NCBI GenBank assembly: GCA_031216445.1
Contig: CM062198.1
Span: 3,472,001-3,536,000, forward strand
Origin: Lateolabrax maculatus
Lineage: Eukaryota; Chordata; Actinopteri; Acropomatiformes; Lateolabracidae
Length of the DNA stretch: 64,000 nucleotides
Direction: 5' to 3'
Shown: piece by piece, positions 1 to 12,020 of the stretch
How positions within the stretch are numbered: the stretch's first letter is position 1
Layout: each line of letters starts with the position of its first letter
Made by a program: the position numbers and the translations under genes
Notes under the pieces: model-generated
The model's input: only the letters and a program-made list of their open reading frames with translations
What the model was told of the DNA's origin: nothing
The model's database searches: none

Positions 1-116
1 ATACTGTATACTGTGCCAGTAAACTATTGCTATGCAACTCAGCACTGATAAGTCCGCTAGTTTAGTTTAGGTTTAGGCATGAGGCGTGATGATTAGTTAG
101 GGTTATGGTAAGTATA

Positions 117-780
117 TCAGAATAAGCCAATCAGAGGCAGAGTGGGGTGGGTCTTCGTGGAATGCAGGTAGGAAACTAGATTTTTGCGGATTATGTCACC
201 AAGAGGGAGCATATAGATGGAGAATAGAATGGGCCCTAGAATTGAACCCTGGGGGACACCGTAGAGTATGTTCGTGGGGGGAAAAACTGAGCCAGCCATA
301 GTCACAGAGCAACATCTATATGGACTTTGAGAAGAACAGTCTCAGTACTGTGGAGACATCAAAAGCCAGACTGAAATGTTTTCAAATAAATAATTATCTG
401 TCAAATGTATTACTAATTGTTTGAACACAGCTTTTTATAGTATTGTGAATAGAAATTAAAGTTTTGATACAGGTCTGTAATTATTCAAAATGAAGGGATC
501 TAAATTGGGTTTTTTAAGGAGAGGTTTGACTAAAGCAGTTTTAAAATAGGCAGGGACAGAGCACAGCTCTAAGAGCTGTTAACAATTGGTAGAATAAAAG
601 AACCAACAGTAGGCATAGTGTCCTTCAGTAGTCTAGTAGGGACCACATTTAAGGGGCAAGCAGATGACATGTGCTTAACCATATCATTGAGTGCAGATAA
701 AGACACTGGTGTAAAAGACCTAATGGATAAAACATCAGATGATTTGTGAGTTAAAGGCTCTGGGGTAGATAAAAACTAAA
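117..780 (-). mobile_element. L2-type LINE fragment (reverse transcriptase part)
   Basis: The antisense frame at 117-305 contains GVPQGSILGPILFSIYMLPL, the conserved block before the RT catalytic YADD motif in L2/CR1-like non-LTR retrotransposons. Further along the minus strand (about 490-530) a frame reads LLKKPNLDP followed by an NNYRPVS-like block, which is the RT N-terminal region. The piece is split by stops and lacks the endonuclease, motif C and the 3' end. It ends abruptly where Tc1 sequence starts at 781. It resembles the copy at 7890-9420 (family B here). Dead fragment; the clade is a motif-based call. Confidence 0.75.
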
Positions 781-1446
781 CACCAAGCAGGCCTGTATGG
801 TAGAGTGGCCAGACAGAAGCCACTCGTCAGTAAAAGGCACATGACAGCCCGCCTGGAGTTTGCCAAAAGGCACCTGAAGGACTTTCAGACCATGAGAAAC
901 AAAATTCTCTGGTCTGATGAAACAAAGATTGAACTCTTTGGCCTGAATGCCAAGCTTCATGTCTGGAGGAAACCAGGCACCGCTCATCACCTGGCCAATA
1001 CCATCCCTACAGTGAAGCATAGTGGTGGCAGCATCATGCTGTGGGGATGGTTTTTTAGTGTCAGGAACTGGGAGACTAGTCAGGATTGAGGGGAAAGATG
1101 AATGCAGCAATGTACAGAGACATCCTTGATGTAATCCTGCTCTAGAGTGCTCTGGACCTCAGACTGGGGCAAAGGTTCATTTTCCAACAGGACAGCGACC
1201 CTAAGCACACAACCAAAATAACGAAGGAGTGGCTTCAGGACAACTCTGTGAATGTCCTTGAGTGGCCCAGCCAGAGTCCAGACTTGAACCTTGACTGAAC
1301 ATCTCTGGAGAGATCTGAAAATGGCTGTGCACCGACGCTCCCCATCCAACCTGATGGAGCTTGAGAGGTCCTGCAAAGAAGAATGGGAGAAACTGCCCAA
1401 AAATAGGTGTGCCAAGCTTGTAGCATCACACTCAAAAAACTTGAGG
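781..1446 (+). pseudogene. Tc1-like transposase remnant
   Basis: The family enzyme is a DDE transposase that cuts and rejoins TIR ends at TA sites. The first frame starts inside the protein (HQAGLYGRVARQKPL, then the ATG at 805) and holds the first catalytic Asp in WSDETKIELFG. After a frameshift near 1080 the second Asp is visible in QQDSDPKHT (about 1185-1212). The SQSPDLN block at about 1270 precedes a one-base insertion that throws the third acidic residue (normally in an IEHLW context) out of frame. The N-terminal HTH domains are absent. It cannot encode an active enzyme. Confidence 0.85.
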
Positions 1447-1650
1447 CTGTAATTGTTGCTAAAGGTGCTTTACAAAGTATTGAGCAAAAGCTGTGAATAC
1501 TTATGTACTTGTTATATTTTTGTTCTTTATTTTTAGTAGATTTGCAAAATTAAATATGTTTTTCACTTTGTCATTATGGGGTATTGTGTGTAGAATTTGA
1601 AGGATAAAATTAATTGAATCCGTTTTGGAATAAGGCTGTAATATAACAAC
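781..1650 (+). mobile_element. Tc1-like DNA transposon, 5'-truncated copy
   Basis: This is the transposase C-terminal two-thirds plus the right flank of a Tc1/mariner element. The 3' flank (about 1490-1650) matches the terminal region of the complete copy at 22470-23777, including a TTGTGTGTAGAA stretch and GGAATAAGGCTGTAA. The outermost inverted-repeat bases are missing, as are the left TIR and the DNA-binding domain. The element begins exactly where the L2 fragment stops, so the junction is probably a deletion or recombination breakpoint. Confidence 0.85.
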
Positions 1651-1989
1651 AACATAACTTTTATCAGTTCTAGGCCCAGCAATCTGTGTCATTGTTTTTC
1701 CCTGTCTCCACGTCTGCTCACCGCCCCTGACCTGCCATCCCCTTACCTTGCACCAGATGCCCTCAGACTTTCCTTCCTTTCCCCATCACCTGACTGCCCC
1801 ACCCATCTACACACCTGTCTCCACTCCTCATCAGTCTACTCCTCTCTCTGCCTGTCAGCCACTCCTTCTAAATTAATCTTGAGATTAAATAAGTTTAAAA
1901 TTGATACGAAAGTGTATTGCTGAAGATCAGTATCACGTTGAAAGGTTTATTGTTCATGCTGTAACAAGATATTTTTCACGGTATTACCG
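1651..1989. other. Pyrimidine-rich spacer, no gene
   Basis: About 1700-1870 is strikingly C/T-rich on the plus strand with many CCTGTC, CCTGCC and CCACC words. This composition recalls LTR or LINE 3' regions in fish, but I cannot assign a family. The rest is AT-rich unique sequence. Confidence 0.4.
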
Positions 1990-2346
1990 CCGTCCAGTCG
2001 TACGGTACTTCCTGTCAGAAGTACGCCAAACACATATTTCTTATCAACATATAGTTTAAGTGCAGTTTTTTGTTCTCTTTTTAGAAAAAAATGTACTGTC
2101 CAGTTTGTTTAATAGCTAGTCGTGGAACATTTGCATCGGCAGCAGCCACTTTTGTTATTTACGAAGATGCCTCAACGGCACTTCTCTCAGTCAGTCATTG
2201 TATTAAACCTGCCTCATATTAGATAAATGGCTGTGATTGGCTCACCACATACGCGTTTAGAGGAAATTTGTCTGAATGGGAGAGGGGCCGACATATCTGC
2301 CAGAGCAAATAAAACATAAGCATGCATATTCATCTGGTTCCCAGGC
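1990..2346 (+). mobile_element. Short non-autonomous TIR element, copy 1 (left end lost)
   Basis: By eye this matches the reverse complement of 54426-54850 along most of its length. Shared blocks include AAACACATATTTCTTATCAA, AAACATAAGCA and the terminal GGTTCCCAGGC. The right end CCAGGC is followed by TA, as in the other copy, fitting a TA target duplication. The left terminus (GCCTGG...) is missing or too diverged. It has no coding capacity, so it is a MITE-like passenger. Confidence 0.7.
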
Positions 2347-2396
2347 TATGTGTGTAACTAACCATGAAAACCATGAAAAGTATTGAAGTTGTGTGT

Positions 2397-2449
2397 AATG
2401 TTTGATGCTGAGGCACTAAGAAATGTGCCAACAAGAAGTGGGCACACCT
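2397..2449 (+). repeat. 53-bp block shared with 41996-42048
   Basis: The sequence beginning AATGTTTGATGCTGAGGCA recurs at 41996-42048 in the same orientation with a handful of mismatches, and the similarity then fades on both sides. The function and the parent repeat are unknown. Confidence 0.55.
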
Positions 2450-2577
2450 ACTCACTAATAGAGATAAAGATAAGGAATGTGTGTGTCTGCGTAGGAAGGG
2501 GATGTTCTCCCTTCCTCCTTTCAATCCTGCACTCTTTTCTCTCCTTATATATACCTGTGTGTGTGTATGTGTGTCTA

Positions 2578-2584
<7 letters not shown>

Positions 2585-2643
<59 letters not shown>
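2585..2643. repeat. (AT)n microsatellite, about 29 units
   Basis: Uninterrupted AT dinucleotide run after a short TG-rich stretch. Confidence 0.97.
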
Positions 2644-2646
<3 letters not shown>

Positions 2647-5600
2647 TTTGTTGATTGTCAGTTTTGTTGTACGTCTGTTCTAATCTTTGTTGTGTAAAGC
2701 ATGTGAGTGTATAAATGTTGGTTAGTTCATGATAGCTCTTTTTACAATGCTTATAGTTATTTTCTGTAGTATAAAATTGGATCTATGATTGTGTATATGT
2801 GTTTTTTCCAAACCTCCATGGACATTGTATTGACACTTGTATTGATATTCTTTTACTCATTAATGTCAATAGGCATTTATATAACCAGTCAATTGAACAT
2901 AGGTTACCAGAGAGATAATTTTAGGTAAATGACACTGCTTGGGGCAGGAGTCAAAGTGAGTCTGTGTGTTTATATGATATTATTACATATATATATATAT
3001 ATAACGTGTTGTACATGAGTAACACTTGTATCAAACACTATTTATTACTAATTTATCACTACGTGCAGATATTCTGTTTATTCATAATGTGTTTGATGTT
3101 GTTCAAAGACTGAGAAATGTCACAATTTAAACATGGGAAAAGTAGGCATAATAAACTTTAACTCTGTCATAAGAAATCAGAACAAGTAGGCCTAAGAATA
3201 AAGACAGAATATGTCTAAAATGGGGATGAGAGGAAATGTTCCCGCCATGAATCTTAGACACTGCGCCCCGTTTCACAGAAGACTACAATATAATAACTCT
3301 CTGAACTCTGACTGCTCCACAGTCTTAACTCTTGCACCTCGCTTTCTCCTTTGCCTGCGGGTCAGGGAGGGGAGACGACCCAGCTAGAACCCTGCTGCAA
3401 CCCAAACCGCACAGAAAGACATCCAGCCAACTGTTAAAGCAAGAACCTTCTGAAGGAAGCTGGTTCAACATCATTAGAACTAAAGAACTTTGAGTCCCGC
3501 ACACCCAGCCAAGTGGGGCGTGTGAAGATGACTGCTGCGAGAAAGAGAGAGATAAGGGAATACGATCCAAACCAGTCTCAACGTAGAAAGCTGGGAAAGC
3601 TGTGGCAATCTCTAACAATGGCTTCACATCAAGTTTGGTAATTAGCACACGTCTGTCTCATTCAGTGACTACTTGAGGTGCCTGATTTACTACTTTGCTC
3701 CAGCTGTCACACTGTGACGCTGTGGACCGTGGTCGGGAAGTGTTTGAGAAAAAAAATCTTACACATTTACACAATATACATTTTAATGTCATTTACATGC
3801 AACGAATGCATGCAATATTTAGTTCCCAATTCATTTTATTTGTTGCATGTTTTTTTATTCTCATTCTGAATAACATTACAGAAGTGTACATTTAGAAGCC
3901 CACACGGCATGTCATCTGTTAAAACAAGCTGGTGTGGGAGCAGCAATGAGGGTTCGAGCAAAGAGAGGTGATGAGCCGTTGATGATTTGTGGAGATGTTT
4001 CACTCTCTGCCAGCAAATCTTTTCTCTATTTTGTGCTACAAAGAGAGAAAAAATGTATTTATTGTTGCTATAAATGATAATAATCACTCAAGTTACACCA
4101 CATAACTCAAAGGCAAACATGTATTCAATTATTCAGCAAAACAATCATGAAAAGTGCCAAATGTTATAAATAGAGCTGCAGCCACCTCATGCTTGTCTGT
4201 ACAGGAAAAATCTGCTGAAACCATCTGTGGGCACTCTCTTAAAGTAGCCCATTTAGCATATTTCGAGCTCTCTCTGTACTCAACTACTGAGAAATTTTGA
4301 TCAGCAGGTTGTGACTTGTTGGGCCCTGGATGACAATGCCATTGAAGTCCATTGAAAAAAGGAATAGTAGACTGAAAGTAAATAGTGAAGGATGGTCAAC
4401 CTGGTTCTGTACAGTTTGTTATGAGCGGTTATTGCTGTAGCCTGTGGGTTTGTTGTTATGGTTTGCACAGCTGTGACACAGTAGTTGTTAATTGGTATTT
4501 AACACTAACTACATGCATGGGATATGTGTGTGCAGTGAACGGTTGTGCTGGCATTGTCATGAAGCTGGTCCTAAACTCCTCTGGACATCCTCTGGCTAAA
4601 AGTAGACTGTTGACTGGCAAAGTTTAGAGAAACTCTTAAGAGTAGTGTGTGTCTTAGTCCTAACTTTAAGATTGTCAACTTCTCTCAGACCAAAAACTGA
4701 GTAAGTATTACTAAGTATTCAGTAACACTAGAAATGATGGCTTGTACTCTGCTACTGTGACACTGGAAAAGTGTGAGGCTCAGTGCTGATGATCTGAGCC
4801 TCATTTGTCTAACTGATTTCATCAAACCAAAAATGCTTTTCAGAGCAGTTTATGAAGTGCACATGAAATAATTCCCAACTACATTGAAAACACAAATCAT
4901 TCTGATTTCATGGCCATCACAGTTTTCTTCAGTAAACTTTTTTCTAGATGTAGAATGGCCTCAAAGTATGAAGATTTGTCAGCTAGAAGAAAATATGACC
5001 ATGTTCATATTGTCAGGCATCAAAGTGTAATCCTAGTAGTATCATGATGACATGTCATCATTATGTCATCCCTCTCTCATTATGTCAGTAGTTCTCAGAT
5101 CTCCAATAAAAAAGTGTCTTGCTTTGTGAAAAGCTCTTCAGAGGAAACATTTTGTCAGGAATGTTTAGTGCAATATAGGAGTAATGTTGGTGGCGAGATA
5201 AGACAGAACCTGATCTGGATTGTCTGGATTTATGACGCTTTCTCAGCTAATGTTAGTACACCAGGAGCAGTAAAGAGTCGTCACATTAACAGCTGTAGCC
5301 GTAGACATATCCATAGCATCATAGATAAAAAAAAAAAAAAAAAAACTGCAGCTGCAGTCCAATCATTAACCAGATCCACAAACATGGTTTCAACCACAGC
5401 TTCAACCACTGCAGCCAGGCAAAGCAGCTTTAGCTGAGCTCATAGCCAGAGGATATTTACTGCCGCAGCTTGGCCTTTTAAAAAGGAGGAATGAGACATA
5501 AATGCATCATGTAAAGTGTCACATCATCTCTCCTCTGTAGTATTTCTAACCTGGCAGTGTTATTACAATAACTGTGGCCCAACACACTGATTGTTCCTAT

Positions 5601-6848
5601 GGATCAGAGAGAATGCAGTTTTGCGAGGGAATCTAAAAATATTTTTGAATTTAGAGGTAGACTATGTTGATTTACAATGCATTGGCAAAAAAGTCAAGAC
5701 AGAAACAGTGGTTTTTTTTATTATTATTGTTTTATTTAATAATTTCAAACCAGGGATGGAGTAACCAGTAAAAAAAAAGAAGTGTTAGCAGTTACCTAAT
5801 TTGCCCGGGTTGGTAATCTACCTCTTAGTTTAATCACCCCAACACTCCTTTCTGACTTGTTTACTTATGTTCCTTTATGTGTTTTGATGTATAGGATTAA
5901 AGTCTAACACCACAAAAATAAAACACAATTTGTAAACACATAACACAGCAGACAGAGCCCAGTCAAGCAGAGAAATGCCCATTTTAATGAAGATATACTA
6001 ATACTATTGATACAAATTATTCCACCCCCATCCTAGGAAAGATTTCATGTGGTATCAAGTTAGGTTTGAATGTTATTCTCCGTTCACACATCAGTTAGGT
6101 ATTCACATTTCTTGCTAACACCACAACAATGCAACTAATAGCGTTCAGTCAACACACTCATGGAATGGATCATAAGGAATTAGTGGTATGTGCAATATAG
6201 ATACCTTGTCACTCCCCACAAGGAAACACCACACTCAGCACAGCCAGGAGTGATTTCTTCCCTCATTTGTCATAACATGCACATTACTTTTTCTCCCACA
6301 GTTTAGTTCGACCAATCTCAGACCACCTCATTCAGTATGAATGATGATTTATGCTCACTGATCACTATGGTTCCACTATCAGTTGCTATGAACAGAGGGC
6401 CTCAGCATTAATATTAACATATAAAAGATGTCTCACTTGAACAGGTCCTAAAAAGTGCAGCTTTTCTGTTCTCCCCTGGCCTTGTCTACCTCTCCTTGTC
6501 ATATATCAGCAGCAATAATCAGCTGCTTCATCCTGTTCTGGCTGATATATAGTTCTGGCTGCAGATAGTGATCATCTGGAGAGCTATTTAGCGTCTTTAA
6601 AATGCCTGTTTGAAAGCCTATTGAACCTAATGGGGTCCAGCAATAAACTAATGAGTAAAATTAACTGCTTTGCTTGTAACAACCTCTACTTTCCCCCAAT
6701 TCATGTTTCCATTGAAACGTGAGTGTAGCTGTGGCACAGTGGTAGAATAGTAAATTTAGTGATTACAGATCTCTTCACTGATATCATTGATCACACTGTT
6801 TAACTTGAGTAAGGAAATAGACAGTAGACAGTAAAAAATAAAAACAAC
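2644..6848. other. Mostly unique AT-rich DNA, no recognisable gene
   Basis: No reading frame here resembles a known protein. A short (AT)n lies near 2985-3003. A patch at about 3240-3660 is more GC-rich than its surroundings and has an unassigned 107-codon antisense frame (3325-3648); I see no domain in it. A run of 19 A residues lies at 5327-5345. The remainder looks like neutral intergenic or intronic sequence. Confidence 0.5.
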
Positions 6849-6849
6849 T

Positions 6850-6874
6850 ACACACACACACACACACACACACA
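6850..6874. repeat. (AC)n microsatellite
   Basis: About 12 uninterrupted AC units followed by a degenerate AACAC tail. Confidence 0.95.
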
Positions 6875-7240
6875 ACACAACAACATCCAAGCCATATCAA
6901 ACCATAAATCAGAAGCAAGACTGACAGAATGTTCTCCCTTGATGGAAAGTTGTTCTCTGTGGACATACATTATGTACAAATGACACATAATTCACTAACT
7001 TTAATGTCTGGGACACATAGTAAGCAATGTACTTTGAAGAAAGGTCACAAGGAGTAGCAGGTTAGCAGGGGGTAGCACCCAATCGCGGAGAGGTGAGGAG
7101 AGGAGACCGGCATGTGTGGTACAAAGAGTTTATTCCGAACAAAAAGTTGCGTTAAAAACAGAGTGGTGAGGTCAATAGAACATCCAGAACGACAGAGTCC
7201 AAAGCAGACAGGTGACAAAACAGGTAATCCAGAAACAAAG
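6875..7240. other. Spacer with possible unassigned repeat
   Basis: About 7040-7235 is purine-rich on the plus strand (GAGGTGAGGAGAGGAGACC, CAGACAGGTGACAAAACAGG), unlike the unique DNA to its left. It looks like a retroelement flank but carries no protein motif, so no family is assigned. Confidence 0.3.
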
Positions 7241-7540
7241 GTCTACAGAGAATTCTTTGGACTTCATGGCTTGGTTTGTGCTCTGACATGCACTGTCAAC
7301 TGTGGGACCTCATATAGACAGATGTGTGACTTTCCAAATCATGTTGAATTTACCACAGGTGGACTCCAATCAACAATTGAATTTACCACAGGTGGACTCT
7401 AATCAAGTTGCAGAAACATCTCAAGGATGATCAGTGGAAACAGGATGCACCTGAGCTCAATTTTGAGTGTGATGGCAAAGGCTGTGAATACTTATATACA
7501 TGTAATTTGTTCATTTTTTTTTAAATAGATTTGCAAAATC
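7241..7540 (-). mobile_element. Tc1-like transposon end fragment (5' side only)
   Basis: It matches about 23387-23637 of the complete Tc1 copy, for example GACATGCACTGTCAACTGTG and AATTTACCACAGGTGGA, in the same (antisense) orientation. This is the region upstream of the transposase start. The transposase and the outermost TIR are missing. Confidence 0.8.
7344..7409. repeat. 33-bp tandem duplication inside the Tc1 fragment
   Basis: TTGAATTTACCACAGGTGGA occurs twice with a 33-bp period, with one C/T difference after it. The related copy near 23490 has the motif once, so the duplication belongs to this copy. Confidence 0.85.
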
Positions 7541-7599
7541 CATTAGTCCATCATTTGAAAACACTTACACATTATAGAATCTGACCCAGCTCTTAACAA

Positions 7600-7860
7600 A
7601 TGTTTAACCACGCAATCCTGTATTGTTTACAAGAGACCACCTTATTTAAGAAACCTGTTGGTGGTAATTTCCCACAATGCAATTTCACATATAAAGCCAC
7701 TACTTTCAATCACACATGGAGAGGAAAACTTTTCAACATCAAGGGTGTCACAACATGCAATACCAATATCTATATGCTAAAATGCCCATGTGGCCTGGCT
7801 TACATTGGGAAAACTACCAGACAACTTAAAACAGGTATTTCTGAGTGCACATTTGAAACC
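7600..7860 (+). pseudogene. Penelope-like retroelement GIY-YIG endonuclease fragment
   Basis: The frame from 7600 reads CNFTYKATTFNH, then ITC-like TTCNTNIYMLKCPCGLAYIG and KTTRQLKT. The IYMLKCPCG...YIGKT-R arrangement is the core of the GIY-YIG endonuclease at the C-terminus of Penelope-like elements (Neptune/Poseidon type), which nicks target DNA for retrotransposition. The GIY half is present as I-Y and the YIG as YIG. The downstream catalytic Glu region is lost: the frame runs into antisense L2 sequence after about residue 87, so the 147-codon frame is a chimera of two elements. No Penelope RT is visible nearby. Orphan remnant. Confidence 0.7.
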
Positions 7861-7889
7861 ATGATATTAGAAACTCAGTGGCATGCTAA

Positions 7890-9420
7890 TATTGCTAATA
7901 TTAGAGAAATATGTTCTCTTTTGCTAGTTCCTGTCAGTACACGTGCAGCCGCATTCTGGATCAGCTGGAGAGTCTTTAGAGACTTATTGGGGCAGCCCGA
8001 TAATAAAGAATTACAACCTAGAAGTAACAAATGCATAGACTAGTTTTTCTGCATCTTTTTGAGACTGGATGTGCTGATTTTTACAATGTTACGTAAATGG
8101 AAGAAGACAGTCCTTGAAGTCTGTTTTATATGGGCATTAATGTCCGATCAAAGGTTACTCCTAGATTCCTTACAGTGGTGCTGGAGGCCAGGGCAATGCC
8201 ATCTAGAGTTACTATATCTATAGATAATGCCAGTTGTAGGTGTCTGGGGCCAAGAACAATAACTTTATCTGAGTTTAAAAGCAGAAAATTGCAGGTCATC
8301 CAGTTTTTTATGTCCTTAATGCATGCCTGAAGTTTGGCTAACTTATCGGTTTCATCTGGCTTCATTGATAAATATAATTGAGTATCATCTGCATAGCAGT
8401 GAAGATTTAAGGAAGCTTACATAAGGTGAATAAAATTGGTCCAAGCACTGAATCTTCGTGTGAATGGAGGATTCATCATTTACATGTACAAACTGATATC
8501 TATCGGATAAATAGCACTTAAACCAGCTTAGTGTGGGTCCTTTGATGCCAATTAAATGCTCCAGTCTCTGTAATAGGATACGATGGTCAATGGTATTGAA
8601 AGTAGCACTAAGATCTAACAGAACAAGTACGAAGACAAATCCTTTGTCTGATGCAATCAGAAAGTCATTTGTCACTTTCACCAGTGCTGTCTCTGTGCTA
8701 TGATGCACTCTAAATCCTGACTGAAAATCCTCAAATAAACTATTGAGGATTGTGTAGAAAGTCACGTAACTGATTGGCGACCGCTTTCTCAAGTATCTTA
8801 GAGAGAAAGGGAAGGTTAGACATAGGTTTACAGTTGGCTAAAACCCCAGGATCAAGTGTAGGCTTTTTAAGAAGAGGTTTAATTACAGCTACTTTAAAGG
8901 ACTGTGGTACATAGCCTGTTGATAAAGACAGATTGATCATGTCTAGTAAAGAAGTGCTAACTAAGGGTAAAACTTCTTTAAGCAGCCTAGTTGGGATGGG
9001 GTCTAAGAGGCAGGTTGTTGGTTTAGACAAAGAAATCATTGAAGTTAGTTGGTGAAGGTCAATAAGAGAAAACAGTCTGAATATATATCTGGTTCTACAG
9101 CTGCTTCTAAGTTTCCTGTACTTGAAGATACATCTGAACTGGCTGAGGGCACAAGATGATGAATTTTGTCTCTAATTGTAAGAATTTTATGAAAAGAAAC
9201 CTGAGTTGTTCTTATTTTCCTCTATTAATGAGTAGTAGTAGGCTCCTCTGGCATTACAGAGGGCTTTACTGTATGTTCTAAGACTATCTTGCCAAACTTA
9301 ATGAGATTCCTCCAGTTTGGTGGAACGCAGTTTCCTTTCTAATTTTCACGATGTTTCTTTTAATTGGTGGTTTAAGGATTTATACCATGGAGCTAACCTC
9401 TTTTGTTTAACTGTTTAACA
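7890..9420 (-). mobile_element. L2-type LINE fragment (family B), RT region
   Basis: Antisense segment covering the linker upstream of RT (about 9420-9040), the whole RT palm and part of the region after it. Its 7890-8110 end matches the L2 copies at 13020-13270 and 15420-15660. There is no endonuclease and no 3' UTR, so it is truncated at both sides. It abuts the Penelope fragment on the left. Confidence 0.82.
8126..9039 (-). pseudogene. L2-type reverse transcriptase remnant
   Basis: In antisense order: PTRLLKEVLPL, then IKPLLKKPTLDPG and SNLPFLSKILEKAVANQL (9039-8740), FQSGFRVHHSTETALVKVTN and motif A LLDLSATFNTIDHRILL (about 8700-8570), motif C CYADDTQLYLS (about 8400-8365), then NFLLLNSDK and VTLDGIALASSTTVRNLGV. 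These are all in the usual order for L2-clade RT. The frame shifts at about 8760 and again near 8460, where the QGV/GPL block between motifs A and C is destroyed. The catalytic Asp pair of motif C is intact, but the frame is not. The enzyme would copy LINE RNA at nicked DNA. Confidence 0.82.
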
Positions 9421-11782
9421 GTTGTGGGAGAAAATCTTGATGTCAATCTGAGTGGAAAAATCATTCAGCCCCATTATGACCCAATGACACATAGTTCATA
9501 CTTTATACAGGGACACCACTCAGCTATTTGTATTAGACTGTACACAGCCTCAAGGTGGTCTGTCTTCACTAGACAGGCGCCAAAGCGTAATCACAAAAAT
9601 TACTGAATTTACTGCACCTGAAACTGACCATATGACTGGATGCGTTTTCCCTCCACTCCACCTTTCACTAGCTGAGCACGAGTTTTCTCAGTGAGCACCT
9701 CCCCATCTTCAGATCACATCCAGTGGGATTCTAAAAATAGTGTTTCGTCAGAAGCTCTGTCTCATTAAACCTGATCTTAAGGCTTTATGTGCTCTTTCCA
9801 GGCTCCTGCCGTCACTGACTGAATGACTGAACATTGCAGTAATGAAGGCAAAGCTTCGACTATTTACATGGCAATGAAACTAACACTGCCTTTTGATTTG
9901 AATCTGAACTTGTAAAACAAAATGTTTGTTTTCAGTATATTGTTGAGCTGTTGGAGGTGTGTGACACAGTCATTGCAGGTCGTTATCCAAATGTCAACCA
10001 CAGACAGCAGACAGAGAAAGTATTATAGAGCCAGTCCTGAACTCTGCTGTCTGTGTTTGAGCTGATCATTCCTATCATCTTAGAGTAACAACACAAACCA
10101 GAAACCTTCAGTTCTGTTTCCAATCACAACACAAGTCTCACAGCAGCTCAAGCTCCTTCACCAGCTGGCAGGTGGCACATCAAGAACTTCAAAGTTCAAT
10201 AGGTATTCAGACTATCAGCCCCACCCCATGTCAGTTAGTGTACAACTTATCTACATGAACAAAAGTTATTTTGTAGGAAAAGTGATGCCACCTGGATTAC
10301 GTTTGTATTAACATCATAATGGAAAAATGTGTTTGCAGTTGTATGATAAGGAAGAAAATGTATTTAATGCATTTTTTTAGACCTCAAGGAAGCATATGAT
10401 GGGCTTTGGTGAGAAAAACTGAATATAAACTTTATCATTTACAAAAAAAATTCTCGCTTAAATACTGAAAAAGTAAATGCTGACTAGAAGCACAAAACCA
10501 GACTTATTGACAATATTTAATCCTTATTGATTTTTTTAGGATTAAACATCCCCACTCTAAAAAATATCCAGCAGAACCAGCTGTACACAGGTCAATACAA
10601 CATAGATCTATTATCCCCTTATGAAGTTGTTCGATGTGAGAGCATTGCCGTACTGGGATTAAAAAAAAGCCCCAATTAATTTTGTTTTAGCCTGGCAGTG
10701 CTGGAGTAACGTTAAATTTCATAGCTGCTCAGTTTCCGGTTTCCACCGGTGATCTTTCCACTAACTACATCAAGGAGATCATGGGAGAATGTGTTCATTA
10801 AAAGGTACTGTGCCTATCTCCAATGTTTTGGCCTGCATGCATAAAATGACTTTTTGAGTCAAAATCATCAAAGACAAAATATTTTTTTTATTTTTTATCA
10901 ATGTAATGACCTATTCTCAGCGGCCAAGCAGCACACATAAGGATGGCCCATCTGACATTTGTCCAATCGCCAGATGGCCAAGTCGTCACCAAGTGAGAGT
11001 GATGTGTGTGTGTGTGTGTGTGGTAACACCAAAACAATGTGCTGAAAGTCAATAAAATGCTCTGCAAAGCTGAGGGGAACTGCAAATATTAAAAATATTG
11101 ATAAGTGCAACTTCAACAAAAAAAACACTCTTGTAACTTAGTATTTGAACAGTTAAGTCGCACACACAGTGACTTGAGAGTTGACTTGAGAGTCTCCCTC
11201 AAAAGACTTGGACAATCTTTGTTTATATTATTTTTATTTTTTGGTGCACTAACATTCATCTGACGAGCTGATTGTTATTGAAAAATTGTATTGCATGCCT
11301 TTTAATGTTAGCAATAGTTTCCTGTTAAGCTGAGTAATGTTAGTCTATATCCATTTTTTATTCTATATTCAGAAAAATAGATTGCCATGGCATGTAACAT
11401 TAGCTTGTAACTAGTTTTTCTCTTAGAACCTTGTGGTTCCAGATGGGTTTTGATACACATAAAAAATGTTAGCTATATCATGCAGATCGTAGTACTTTAT
11501 TTAGCAACCTAATACATTTTCCATGTTGTTCATCTACAAGTTTACTGAAAAAAAAGTGGCCAGTGCAGAGGGACAGAGTAGCATTGATTTTTTCTTGACT
11601 CAGACAAGAAGTGTTTGAGTATACAAAGGAGTAATGCAGTGTTCTAAGTAGACCAGTTGGCATGCAGCTCATGCTGTGATAGAACACTCATTACAATACA
11701 CTTGAGACTTGACTTGGACTTGGAAAATTACTTGATATCTGGTGTAATGTTATAATGGTCATTAGAGCATTTATCACAATAT
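9421..11782. other. Unique AT-rich DNA, no recognisable gene
   Basis: No supported coding region. A (TG)n run lies at 11003-11022. At about 11150-11210 and 11700-11730 there are clusters of CTTGA/GACTTG words (ACTTGAGACTTGACTTGG) like those near 43800-44040, which may mark a diverged dispersed repeat of unknown class. A 13-residue FLDLKEAYDGLW-like stretch at 10371-10412 is too short to call. Confidence 0.45.
11003..11022. repeat. (TG)n microsatellite
   Basis: About ten TG units. Confidence 0.93.
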
Positions 11783-12020
11783 AAGTCAAGTCAATTTTAT
11801 TTGTATAGCACCCGATTATAACAAAAGTTATCTCTAGACCACAAGAGTAGGTCTAGACCATACTCTTTAAAATATTATTTACAGAGACCCAACAGTTCCC
11901 ACCATGAGCAGCACTTGGCGACAGTGGCGAGGAAAAACTCCCTTTTAACAGGTAGAAACCTCGAGCAGAACCAGGCTCTGGGTGGGCGGCCATCTGCATC
12001 GACCGAGTTGGGTTGGAAGG

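Noticed and set aside
2383..2697. 104-codon open frame across the (AT)n tract
   Set aside because: The C-terminal half is translated microsatellite (alternating Ile-Tyr); no domain in the rest.
3325..3648. 107-codon antisense frame in a GC-richer patch
   Set aside because: No motif recognised; the patch may be a repeat, but there is no second copy in the window.
6719..6755. GTGGCACAGTGGTAGAATAG resembling a tRNA/SINE A box
   Set aside because: No B-box-like GGTTCGAATCC follows at the expected distance and no poly(A) or tail repeat, so a SINE or tRNA call is unsupported.
10371..10412. CIFLDLKEAYDGLW-like stretch resembling RT motif A
   Set aside because: Only about 14 codons, bounded by stops, with no other RT block on either side. 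Chance cannot be excluded without a profile search.
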